Positions 10,001 through 17,277 of a DNA stretch of 64,000 bases are shown here, one piece after another; position 1 is the first letter of the stretch; each line of letters opens with the position of its first letter. The stretch is from Psychrosphaera ytuae (lineage in GTDB: Bacteria; Pseudomonadota; Gammaproteobacteria; Enterobacterales; Alteromonadaceae). The stretch spans positions 2,790,001 through 2,854,000 of the forward strand of contig NZ_CP072110.1 in the NCBI RefSeq assembly GCF_017638545.1, given 5' to 3'. The notes under the pieces were generated by a model that saw only the letters and a program-made list of their open reading frames with translations, made no database searches and was not told the DNA's origin. A program made the position numbers and the translations under genes.

Positions 10001-11547
10001 TGACGGAAATAGTCGTAGCTGTTTCGAACGGTTTGTGACAGTACAGCCATCGGCGTATCGTCACCCATAGAGCCCGTCGCCTCTTGGCCATTGGTTGCAA
10101 GTACTTTTATGACTTGCTCTATCTCTTCGAAGTTATAATTAAATAGTTTGTGATAAGTTGCTTGGGTTTTGTCATCAAAAAGACGTGTGCCAATAAGCGC
10201 GGTGTCGGTCTCTTCAAACGGGGTTAGATGACGAATGTGTCCGTCGAGCCACTCTTTGTATGGATGGCGCTCTTTTAGCTCGTAGTCTATCTGATCAGAG
10301 TGCCAAATTTTGCCAGTATAGGTATCAACCGCTAACATTTCACCCGGTCCAACGCGACCCTGTTCAACTACTTCGTCAGGGCTGTAATCCCAAATGCCAG
10401 ATTCAGACGCTAGGGTCAGCAGCTTATCTTTGGTGATAATGTAGCGTGCAGGGCGAAGACCGTTTCTGTCTAAGTTACAGGCAACGTGACGACCATTAGT
10501 TAGAACGATACCAGCAGGTCCGTCCCATGGCTCCATGTGCATGGAATTAAACTCATAGAATGCCTTGAGCTGCGCATCCATTTGTGGGTGTTTTTGGTAA
10601 GCCGGTGGCACCAATAATCGCATGGCTCTAAACAAGTCCATGCCGCCAGCTAAAAACAGTTCTAACATGTTGTCTAAAGATGCACTGTCGCTACCCTCGT
10701 AACTGACAAATGGCGCTGCTTGCTGCAGATCTGGGATCAACGGCGAGTGAAACTTGTATTGACGTGCTTCAGCCCATTGGCGGTTGCCTTTGATAGTGTT
10801 TATCTCACCATTGTGAGCCAAAAATCTAAACGGTTGAGCGAGTCGCCATTCAGGCGAGGTATTGGTTGAAAAGCGCTGGTGGAAGACACAAATCGAGGTT
10901 TGCATGCGGATATCAGCTAAATCCAAATAGAACTCTGCCAGATCTTTTGGCATTACCAAGCCTTTGTAAATAGTAACCAAACAAGACAAGCTTGGGATAT
11001 AAAAGTGTGGGTCATCAGCTAATTGCTTTTCGATTCGTCGTCTCGCCATATAAAGACGGCGCTCAAAATCTTTTTTACGCCAGCCTGTCGGCGCATTGAC
11101 AAATACTTGCTGAATTGTCGGTAATCGGTCACGAGCGATGTCGCCTAGTACGTCTCTGTTGATAGGCACATCTCGCCAGCCGACAATTTGTAATGTTTCG
11201 TTTTGTAGTTCTTGTTCGATGATGGATTTGGCGTGAGCAGCAAGGGTGGGGTCTGTATTAAAGAAAATATTACCTACGGCGTACTTTTTGCCTAGTCGCC
11301 AGTCATTTTGCTCTGCTATCGCTCTAAAAAACGCATCGGGCTTTTGCATCAGTAAGCCACATCCGTCGCCGGTCTTACCGTCGGCAGAAATACCACCGCG
11401 ATGTTGCATCCGAGCAAGGCTAGTGATGGCTGTTCTTATTATTTTGTGGCTTGTTTCACCCTCAAGATGAGCGATTAAACCAAAGCCACAATTGTCTTTC
11501 ACCCAACGCTCGTCGTGGAGTTTTGGTGCCGTGATCGAATTATTCAA
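7066..11547 (-). CDS. gltB: glutamate synthase (NADPH) large subunit GltB
   Basis: 1493-residue alpha subunit of GOGAT, converting glutamine plus 2-oxoglutarate to two glutamates. Domains in order: N-terminal glutamine amidotransferase class II whose catalytic Cys20 (KDNCGFGLIAHLEG) is exposed by removing a 19-residue propeptide, a central domain, the FMN-binding synthase barrel with the [3Fe-4S] cysteines (GCKYLRICHLNNCATG), and a C-terminal beta-helix. The start is a TTG at 11547: AGGAG at 11555-11559 lies seven bases upstream, whereas the nearby ATG at 11552 is out of frame and only two bases from the SD. gltD follows after 10 bases. An ArgR-like box lies about 110 bases upstream. Confidence 0.96.
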   Translation of the reverse strand: MNNSITAPKLHDERWVKDNCGFGLIAHLEGETSHKIIRTAITSLARMQHRGGISADGKTGDGCGLLMQKPDAFFRAIAEQNDWRLGKKYAVGNIFFNTDPTLAAHAKSIIEQELQNETLQIVGWRDVPINRDVLGDIARDRLPTIQQVFVNAPTGWRKKDFERRLYMARRRIEKQLADDPHFYIPSLSCLVTIYKGLVMPKDLAEFYLDLADIRMQTSICVFHQRFSTNTSPEWRLAQPFRFLAHNGEINTIKGNRQWAEARQYKFHSPLIPDLQQAAPFVSYEGSDSASLDNMLELFLAGGMDLFRAMRLLVPPAYQKHPQMDAQLKAFYEFNSMHMEPWDGPAGIVLTNGRHVACNLDRNGLRPARYIITKDKLLTLASESGIWDYSPDEVVEQGRVGPGEMLAVDTYTGKIWHSDQIDYELKERHPYKEWLDGHIRHLTPFEETDTALIGTRLFDDKTQATYHKLFNYNFEEIEQVIKVLATNGQEATGSMGDDTPMAVLSQTVRNSYDYFRQQFAQVTNPPIDPLRESHVMSLATCIGREQNVFAETSGYADRVLFNSPVLMYTDLKQLKEFDQAHYRAETFSLYYAHAEFNLKQAIEHLTEQVIASVKQNQTVIVILSDRGVQRDTLPIPAPLAVGAVQQALVKNQLRCDANILVETASVRDSHQLAVLVGLGATAVYPYLAYETVEQFVGNGSIKLDAKQALVNYRAGLNKGLLKIMSKMGIATVASYRCSNLFEVIGLNQDVMDLCFPHLVSRVSGASFNDIENDQKELAKRAFLARKPINHGGLLKFVHGGEYHAYNPDVVQQLQIAVKSGKYSDYQKYADTVNLRPVAHFRDLFELKADQAINIDDVQTVESLYPRFDSAAMSIGALSPEAHEALAIAMNRLGGFSNSGEGGEDPRRFGTDKNSKIKQIASGRFGVTPHYLRNAEVLQIKVAQGAKPGEGGQLPGEKVSAEIAKLRFSTQGVTLISPPPHHDIYSIEDLAQLIFDLKQVNPNALVSVKLVSEPGVGTIATGVAKANADLITISGFDGGTGASPLTSVKHAGSPWELGLAETHQALVENGLRHKVKLQVDGGLKTGLDIIKAAILGAETFGFGTGPMVALGCKYLRICHLNNCATGVATQDNLLRERYFAGLPDMVENYFKFIAQETREWMAKLGVSQLNELIGRTDLLAVKEGITDKQRHLDLSSILNSSSVKQDQPVFCTSKNTPLDTAELNRKIVEDCANAVQQKTGGAFFYPIKNTDRSIPARLSGEVAQRHGNQGMATDPIQLSFVGTAGQSFGVWNAGGINLHLTGDANDYVGKGMTGGEIVIHPPVGVAYESHVSAIMGNTCLYGATGGRLLASGCAGERFAVRNSGAVAVIEGTGENACEYMTGGTVVVLGKAGINFGAGMTGGFAYLLDEHDDLQARLNPGHIEMLEMPNQLHIENLRGLINDHFEATQSPRSQLILSQFDQWIPKFKLIKPKSTSVEMLLGHRQRSSDELRIEAM

Positions 11548-11659
11548 CGCATGTCTCCTAATTAGCCGAAAATGTAATGTATTTGTTGGTGGCGTACGCG
11601 CTTTTAGGCGAGCAAGCGTACTCCTTTATCATTTTACGGCCGGGTACGTTCCCTAATTT

Positions 11660-11698
11660 AGTGAATATTTATTCACATTGGTGCATTTAAACTAACCA
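11660..11698 (-). promoter_or_regulatory. tandem ArgR (ARG) boxes upstream of gltBD
   Basis: Positions 11660-11677 hold TGAAT-ATTT-ATTCA inside a 16-base palindrome, a full match to the ARG box core. A weaker copy (TGCAT-TTAA-ACTAA, 7 of 10 core bases) begins exactly 21 bases later at 11681. Tandem 18-bp boxes with a 3-bp gap are the usual hexameric ArgR operator. ArgR is known to act on gltBD in some proteobacteria. Site assignment is by motif only. Confidence 0.6.
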
Positions 11699-11708
11699 TA
11701 GTGGTGCA
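11692..11708 (-). promoter_or_regulatory. possible NtrC-like site upstream of gltBD
   Basis: The 17 bases match the NtrC consensus TGCACCA-N3-TGGTGCA with a perfect right half (TGGTGCA, 11702-11708) and a 4 of 7 left half. A second TGGTGCA half-site is at 11679-11685. I do not see a sigma54 promoter between here and gltB, so any NtrC role would be indirect or on another promoter type. Confidence 0.3.
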
Positions 11709-11931
11709 ATATTTCAAGAAAAAGTTAGTATTAATACTCTAAATTTTGTAATTAACTTACCTATTAAAGACGTAAAATTAGCCTATTTGGTTCATTTTAG
11801 TTGAGAAATTGGACGTTTGTTGGAATTGAGTTTCTTTTCTTCTAGTTCGATGATTTTGAAAGGGGAGGGGATGGAAGTTGTTGGTTTTAACAGAAATTGA
11901 ATTTGGTCTGGGTATTCATTCAGCCTAAAAC

Positions 11932-11963
11932 AAAAAAACGCCTGAATAGTTCAGACGTTTTTT
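11932..11963 (-). terminator. rho-independent terminator after folE2
   Basis: Read on the minus strand: stem AACGTCTGAA / TTCAGGCGTT with one G-T pair, flanked by A and T runs (TTTTTTT tail at 11932-11938). It lies about 25 bases past the folE2 stop. The remainder of the 440-base gap between gltB and folE2 (11548-11987) holds the gltB promoter region with the ArgR-like boxes; I see no gene in it. Confidence 0.85.
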
Positions 11964-11987
11964 AGTATCGCAATGAAAAGGTTGAGG

Positions 11988-12914
11988 TTAGTGATTGCGA
12001 TAACCGCCTTCTACACCTTTACTAGCCACCGAAACGGCATCATGTGCATGTAAAGACTCATAATGGTTAACTCGAATCCAAAAGTCTTGATACTGTTTTT
12101 GTGCATTTAGCGTTGCTTTAATTCGACGGCCTGCATCTTCGCAAAACATTAAGTTTTGGCCGTTTAGGCGAGCAAACTCTTGTTCGTCTTCGCGTTTAAC
12201 CGCGGCTTGTACTGGCGTTTTTAATGCATGTTCAATGGCATCAACAAGATCAACGATAGGGAATCCATCTGTATCGTCTGCAAGTTTAACTTTCACATCT
12301 GCAATTGAACGCTGGCTGTGCGGCGTTGCAATAATTCCGTCAGTAGAGCCTAAAAAGTCCATAATATCAGCTGACTTAACAGACTCTTGGCCAGCGAATG
12401 TTTGGTTAAATTGATTTTGAATCAGCTGTCGAGCTAAGGCTGCTGAACACGGACAAGTCGATGAATAAGGAACGTTTACAGCAAGCTCAATATTTAAATC
12501 ACCTTTGATAATTTGCCCTGTAATTGTGACTGGATATGCTTTCCAACCAAGCTTTCCGCTAATTAGAGATTTGCGGCGCATGTGGTAGTCAAATTCGAAC
12601 TTAACTTGTGCATTGTCACTAATGTCATTGTGGCTTTCGATAAATCCATGCAGTAAAGTTTTAAGGTTACTAACACTCAAGACACTCTCTGTTGAAAGCT
12701 CGTCGACCATTAAATACAAACGTGACATATGAATGCCTTTAGCCTTTGGATCCTTAAGGTTAACAAACGCCTCAATAAGTGCAGACACAGGGCGTGTTTC
12801 ACCTTCAACCTCGATCATCAGAGGCATCTCAATGTTACTCATTCCAACCCAGTCTAGCTCTCCTTCAGTTTGAGCTTTGGCTTGATTGGCAATATCTGGC
12901 ATGTTCGCTGGCAT
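11988..12914 (-). CDS. folE2: GTP cyclohydrolase I type 2 (FolE2, GCYH-IB)
   Basis: 308 residues. FolE2 makes 7,8-dihydroneopterin triphosphate from GTP, the first step of folate and queuosine synthesis, and unlike FolE does not strictly need zinc. The active-site cysteine motif STCPCSAAL is present and the overall length fits the family. The start at 12914 (MPANMPDIANQ) is chosen because GGAG lies five bases upstream; an in-frame extension to 12980 adds 22 unlikely residues. The leader carries a strong hairpin (12940-12965). The gene is monocistronic with its own terminator. Confidence 0.92.
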   Translation of the reverse strand: MPANMPDIANQAKAQTEGELDWVGMSNIEMPLMIEVEGETRPVSALIEAFVNLKDPKAKGIHMSRLYLMVDELSTESVLSVSNLKTLLHGFIESHNDISDNAQVKFEFDYHMRRKSLISGKLGWKAYPVTITGQIIKGDLNIELAVNVPYSSTCPCSAALARQLIQNQFNQTFAGQESVKSADIMDFLGSTDGIIATPHSQRSIADVKVKLADDTDGFPIVDLVDAIEHALKTPVQAAVKREDEQEFARLNGQNLMFCEDAGRRIKATLNAQKQYQDFWIRVNHYESLHAHDAVSVASKGVEGGYRNH

Positions 12915-12939
12915 GGAGTCTCCGTTTATCAACAGGAAA

Positions 12940-12965
12940 AGCCCTCGTGTTTCAAAGAGAGGGCT
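12940..12965 (-). promoter_or_regulatory. hairpin in the folE2 leader, terminator-like
   Basis: Inverted repeat AGCCCTC / GAGGGCT (12940-12946 / 12959-12965) with a 12-base loop. On the minus strand it is followed by TTTTCC, then the folE2 SD. It sits about 26 bases before the start codon, so it could be an attenuator or an RNA-level control hairpin; no riboswitch class is recognised. Confidence 0.45.
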
Positions 12966-13135
12966 ACAAAAATTGGTCACAACAAATTATTGGGTCAGTT
13001 ATACCACATATTTGGTGCAGTATTAAGCAAATAACCTACTGCTTTACTCAACTTTTTGCTATATGGTTCAATAATTAATTATAAATGTGATAGTGTTATT
13101 TTTGTCAGCGTATTGTGTACATAGGAAGTGACTTG

Positions 13136-14980
13136 ATGATTAAACAAGGTTTTTCGGCGATTTTGAAATCGAAACTAGGTTTGGCTATAGCGTTATCGTT
13201 GAGTAGTGTTGTATTGAGTTTTGGTAGTTACGCAGCGTCATTCTCTAGCACCACTGATTCTAACAAGATTGGAAAAACCAACGCACAAACTCTACTTATT
13301 GGCGGCGATCTGAGGTTGTGCACAAGTCTTGAGCGCGATAACTGCCAAGCTGATGTTGAGTTTAATAGTGCAGCTTATACCGGACCATTGTTTGACTTAC
13401 ACAAAAGTTATACCTCCTCAATTCGTGAAACTTTAACTCGTCTCCCACAATACCGCTCTGAGGCACTTTTAACCTTAATTGATCAATTAGAGTCACCAAA
13501 TTGGGCCGGCAAAAGAATCGGTCTTACCCATCGTGAGTTAAAACTTGGGTTACTGCGTGTTGTCCCTCATGCTATGGAAAAAGTAAAAAGGGGACAGTGG
13601 CAATTATTATTAGACCATCTAGAAACCGAAGTCGTTGAGAAACGATTTTTGCAAAGAGCCCGTAACAAAAAAGTAGAAGTGTCTTTAGAACACACTGCAG
13701 ACGATTTTTCGGTTAAAGCTTTACGTCAGATCAAAGAGCGCGCTAAAGGTGAAAAGGTATTGGTGATCACGAGTGGAAACACGGATGCGTTCGCCGATGT
13801 GGATTGGTTAATTGAAACTCTAGAGCAAGTCGACCTAGAGCCTACTTGGCTGCCTATCGATGCGGCCGTCATACGAGCGACTCATAGTGCTGATTCGTCT
13901 CAATTATTGAGCGAAGAGCAGCGAACGGCACTTTGTGACACCCTGCCGTCGATTCGAGAAAAAGAGGTGGGGCGGTTCAATCGTCATAATTTGTACCCAA
14001 GCTTACACAAACAAATGTTGGAACATTGTAAGGAGCCAAATGACTCGTTGGCTTTAATTGATGAAGCCGACGCGATATTACTTTGGGGACAAAATCCACA
14101 CACCTTAAGTCAGTCTTTGATGGTTAGCCAAGGGATAGCATCTCAATACTGGCAACGAATAGTCCAACGTCATAACATTGGTGAACTACTTATTGTTGCA
14201 AATGATGGCGTTGTCCCAGCATTGACTGGTACGAATCGCGATAACGCCGCAATTATTACAGGCGATAGCCATGATGCTTTGTTATATGGCTTTGAATATG
14301 TGACAAACGCCAGCGCGACTTATCCTAATCCACACACTACTGCTAACCTACTTGGTAAAATTGGTAATCATGCGACCTCATTCACACTTGGGGTGTTCGA
14401 TAACATCATGTTTGATACTCGATTCTCAGAACGGGGTAATCAAGGTAGATTGATGTCTCTTGTGTCTTTAGCTCGACCTAATTTTGCAATTGGAATCGAC
14501 TCTAGAACGACTTTATTGATCAAAGAAAAAGGCAATATCCAAGAGTTTTTTGTGGAAGGGGAAGGCGGTGTTGCTGTTTTTGATAATCGTAAAATTAAAA
14601 TAAATACTTTGGTTCCTGTCCAATTTGGCCAGGTTGTTATGTCATACCTAACCGAAGGTGACATGATGAACATTAATAATAATGAAGTATCTTTTGATTT
14701 TGCGGATTGGAAGTTTAGTTCAAGTCATTATGGTCAATCTGTTGTGCAATCTGGTCAGGTATTTAAATCAGACAACTTCTTTAAAACTATGTACATGCTT
14801 TGTTCGACGGGTGGAAAAACCGCAACTCTCAAACATGTAGAGCTTGGAAAAGGGCATCAAATTAACGTTAAAAAGCAAGTTCGAGCAGCGTCAGTTAATG
14901 GCAGTCGAAATGTAAATGGCAAAAATTACAGATATTGTTCGTTCAGAGGATATGAAATAGAGGCAAAAGTGAAGCTCTAA
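13136..14980 (+). CDS. secreted cyanophycinase-like (peptidase S51-type) protein with altered nucleophile
   Basis: 614 residues. Start 13136 has AGGAAG seven bases upstream and opens a signal peptide ending near SYA-AS; an upstream GTG at 13115 is less likely. The C-terminal half resembles cyanophycinases: FDTRFSERGNQGRLMSLVS followed by AIGIDSRTTLLI matches the family's D-x-H/R-F-x-x-R-x-x-x-G-R-L and G-x-G-I-D-x-x-T-A signatures. However, where the family has the nucleophile elbow GTSAGA, this protein has GTNRDNA, so Ser is replaced by Asn. It may be inactive, a binding protein, or a divergent hydrolase. No cyanophycin synthetase is nearby. Family assignment is by motif resemblance only. 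Confidence 0.6.
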   Translation: MIKQGFSAILKSKLGLAIALSLSSVVLSFGSYAASFSSTTDSNKIGKTNAQTLLIGGDLRLCTSLERDNCQADVEFNSAAYTGPLFDLHKSYTSSIRETLTRLPQYRSEALLTLIDQLESPNWAGKRIGLTHRELKLGLLRVVPHAMEKVKRGQWQLLLDHLETEVVEKRFLQRARNKKVEVSLEHTADDFSVKALRQIKERAKGEKVLVITSGNTDAFADVDWLIETLEQVDLEPTWLPIDAAVIRATHSADSSQLLSEEQRTALCDTLPSIREKEVGRFNRHNLYPSLHKQMLEHCKEPNDSLALIDEADAILLWGQNPHTLSQSLMVSQGIASQYWQRIVQRHNIGELLIVANDGVVPALTGTNRDNAAIITGDSHDALLYGFEYVTNASATYPNPHTTANLLGKIGNHATSFTLGVFDNIMFDTRFSERGNQGRLMSLVSLARPNFAIGIDSRTTLLIKEKGNIQEFFVEGEGGVAVFDNRKIKINTLVPVQFGQVVMSYLTEGDMMNINNNEVSFDFADWKFSSSHYGQSVVQSGQVFKSDNFFKTMYMLCSTGGKTATLKHVELGKGHQINVKKQVRAASVNGSRNVNGKNYRYCSFRGYEIEAKVKL

Positions 14981-15007
14981 AAAAGAAGTGTGTTTAGTAA
15001 TGGTTAA

Positions 15008-15547
15008 TTAAGGAACCACAGTAACGGCATTTAACAATCGAGATTTAACCTCAAAATTCGAACGTTTTAATTGCTGTTTACTAATTGAAACTTGGGGACG
15101 AGTATTTTCAAATACGATGGCAGCCGAGTTGCCAAAACTCTTAAAGTCGTCACTATTCCCTATCACTAATGCGCTTTCGCCCAGGGTTTGAATCAAGGGT
15201 TTGTCTATGATGGTTAAAGGTGCTACGTATACAATGTGGCACTTGTGGGGCAATAGTTGTTGGACCGAAGCTTCAGAGATAACGTTAACTTTTAGACTTA
15301 AGTTTTTGAGTTGTACGTGTTGTTTGGCCGACGTGGCTACCTTAAAACTATCAACACCAGCAAAACAGACGTTAGCTTGTTCATAGTTTGTTGGAAAGTC
15401 GATAAAGTTCACGACCTGCAAACTAAATGCCGCTATATAGCTGTGTTCTTCATCCGTATCCGCCAACACAGACATACTGCTAACTAACAAAGTAATGAAT
15501 AGTATATAGCTCAACAACTTTAGGTAGAGTACTGCCCCGACGCTCAT
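15008..15547 (-). CDS. YfiR-like periplasmic protein
   Basis: 179 residues with an N-terminal signal peptide or membrane helix (LLSYILFITLLVSSMSVLA) and a small alpha/beta domain typical of the YfiR/DUF4154 family: FSLQVVNFIDFP near the start, NVCFAGVD, CHIVYVAP, and ALVIGNSDDF. YfiR in Pseudomonas is a periplasmic repressor of a membrane diguanylate cyclase and responds to redox or envelope stress. Here its start codon overlaps the stop of the histidine kinase upstream (ATGA), so the two are translationally coupled. That suggests it modulates that kinase's periplasmic domain, which is inference. Confidence 0.7.
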   Translation of the reverse strand: MSVGAVLYLKLLSYILFITLLVSSMSVLADTDEEHSYIAAFSLQVVNFIDFPTNYEQANVCFAGVDSFKVATSAKQHVQLKNLSLKVNVISEASVQQLLPHKCHIVYVAPLTIIDKPLIQTLGESALVIGNSDDFKSFGNSAAIVFENTRPQVSISKQQLKRSNFEVKSRLLNAVTVVP

Positions 15548-17175
15548 GAGTAATCCTCGAGAAGCGCTGGAAAGTCAATGTTAAATTGGGCACCTTCTCC
15601 AATCTCACTGTGCACCGAGATTTTGCCTTTTAATGCTTGTGTTACCAAATTGTAAACGAGGTGCATACCCAAACCTGACCCACCGTCACCGCGATTGGTG
15701 GTGACGAAAGGATCAAATATCTTTTGTTTCACCTTTTCTTCGATACCTGCGCCGTTATCTCGATATTGAATATAACAACGCCCTCCTGAAACGGAGGCCT
15801 TAATCGTAATTGTACCTTCTTCAAGGCTTTTAAAACCGTGAATCAATGAGTTCATAACCAAGTTCATAATGATTTGGTTAATAGGTCCGGGTCTTGTTTT
15901 GATCGTATAAGTCGGAGCGCAATCAATCTCAATGTGATGACGATATTTTTTAAGAGTGGGCTGCATTGAGGTAATGATTTCATTGAGATATTGATAAATG
16001 TTGATCTCTCTAACTTGCCCAGCGGTTTGATCGACAGCGACCTGTTTAAATGAGCTAATTAAATCTGCTGCTCTGGTGAGGTTACGGTAGATAATTTGAG
16101 TATTTTCTTTACTCTCGTTCAAAAATTTACCAAGTTGAGTCGCGGTTAGAGTCTGTTCTTCTAGCTGTTGTAACACGGTATCAATTCGATCAGAAAGCAT
16201 CGTTGAGGCCGTTACGCCTAAACCAATAGGGGTATTAACTTCGTGTGCCACCCCTGCGACCATCTGGCCAAGAGAGGCCATTTTTTCAGATTGGATGACC
16301 TGTGATTGGTACTGATGGACTTGCTCTAAAGCGTCTAGAAGCTCTTGGTTTGAATCCCTTAACGCTTTGGTACGTTTGATGACTTTCTCTTCTAGGTTTT
16401 GATTAAGTTCAGTTATTTCAGTTTCAGCTTCTTTAGAACGCTCGAGTTGTCTATGTATTTTTAATAATAATTTGTTTACCGCTTCGGAAATGACCTGTAA
16501 TTCGTTGAATGAAGTACTTTCTAACTGGTATTCGAAACGTTTTCTTGAAGTGGCGTATTCAATATCTTTTACAAAGCGGTGAACTGGACTCAATATTCTA
16601 CTTTTAAGAATTTGCGCTAACGCAATGGCAATCAGCGCAATAACAAAAGCCGCCATCCCATAAAACTTAAACCACTCTGCTTGATTTTCCTTGAGGTGTT
16701 GTAGACTCAGGCGTAAATACACATACCCAATTTCTTGGTTTGTTGATTCTTCAATGACAGGTAATGCGTATTCAACATAATCGTTGGTGAAAAGCGGTCG
16801 TTTTAGTTGGGAGAGTCTATCAATCTGTGGAGAGATAGGTTTATCTGGCTCTCGATCGTAACTTGTAAAGAACTCTAAATTGTTGGTTAATTCACTTTTT
16901 TTGTATATATGAATAGTCGAAACATCATTGATGTTTTCTATAGTAGCGAGAAAGTTGTTTAGGCCTTTACGCTGCTCAAATATGATTGGTGTAACAGAGT
17001 TAAAAGATAAAATATCGCCAATCGCAACAATAAAACGTGCAGATTCTTTTTTTAACTCATGTTTGTTCGCATAACTTGTCAGTGCAACGGATAGCAACAG
17101 AGTCAGCAAACCAACAAATACAATCGCTGAAGTAATGGATGTACTGAGTGAAATACTTTTGTGACGCCGGGACAT
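15544..17175 (-). CDS. membrane sensor histidine kinase coupled to YfiR-like protein
   Basis: 543 residues: membrane helix (about 12-32), periplasmic sensor domain (about 35-170), second helix (about 172-192), HAMP-like linker with the SPVHRFVKDI motif, long coiled coil, then the kinase core. The H box is GVAHEVNTP, N box NLVMNSLIHG, G1 DNGAGI and G2 GGSGLGMHL, so phosphorylation should be intact. The HisKA subtype with AHEVNTPIG is often seen in YfiR-linked kinases. There is no cognate response regulator beside it; the output partner is encoded elsewhere. Confidence 0.85.
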   Translation of the reverse strand: MSRRHKSISLSTSITSAIVFVGLLTLLLSVALTSYANKHELKKESARFIVAIGDILSFNSVTPIIFEQRKGLNNFLATIENINDVSTIHIYKKSELTNNLEFFTSYDREPDKPISPQIDRLSQLKRPLFTNDYVEYALPVIEESTNQEIGYVYLRLSLQHLKENQAEWFKFYGMAAFVIALIAIALAQILKSRILSPVHRFVKDIEYATSRKRFEYQLESTSFNELQVISEAVNKLLLKIHRQLERSKEAETEITELNQNLEEKVIKRTKALRDSNQELLDALEQVHQYQSQVIQSEKMASLGQMVAGVAHEVNTPIGLGVTASTMLSDRIDTVLQQLEEQTLTATQLGKFLNESKENTQIIYRNLTRAADLISSFKQVAVDQTAGQVREINIYQYLNEIITSMQPTLKKYRHHIEIDCAPTYTIKTRPGPINQIIMNLVMNSLIHGFKSLEEGTITIKASVSGGRCYIQYRDNGAGIEEKVKQKIFDPFVTTNRGDGGSGLGMHLVYNLVTQALKGKISVHSEIGEGAQFNIDFPALLEDYS

Positions 17176-17277
17176 GTTTAAACAATGATTCCTTTTGGGC
17201 TACGAATTTTAGCATCAATATATATTTCAATAATCTACGTAGGATTACCGGCTAATGCAACGGACAGAATTCGGTTT

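Noticed and set aside
11560..11700. Sigma54 promoter for gltB
   Set aside because: The minus strand has no GG-N10-GC pair with adjoining consensus bases; only ArgR- and NtrC-like sites are visible.
12915..12980. 22-residue N-terminal extension of FolE2
   Set aside because: It lacks an SD and reads into the leader hairpin; the start at 12914 has a good SD and gives normal family length.
12966..13040. Zur box upstream of folE2
   Set aside because: The GTTATACCACATAT stretch matches the Zur consensus only in part and has no clear symmetry.
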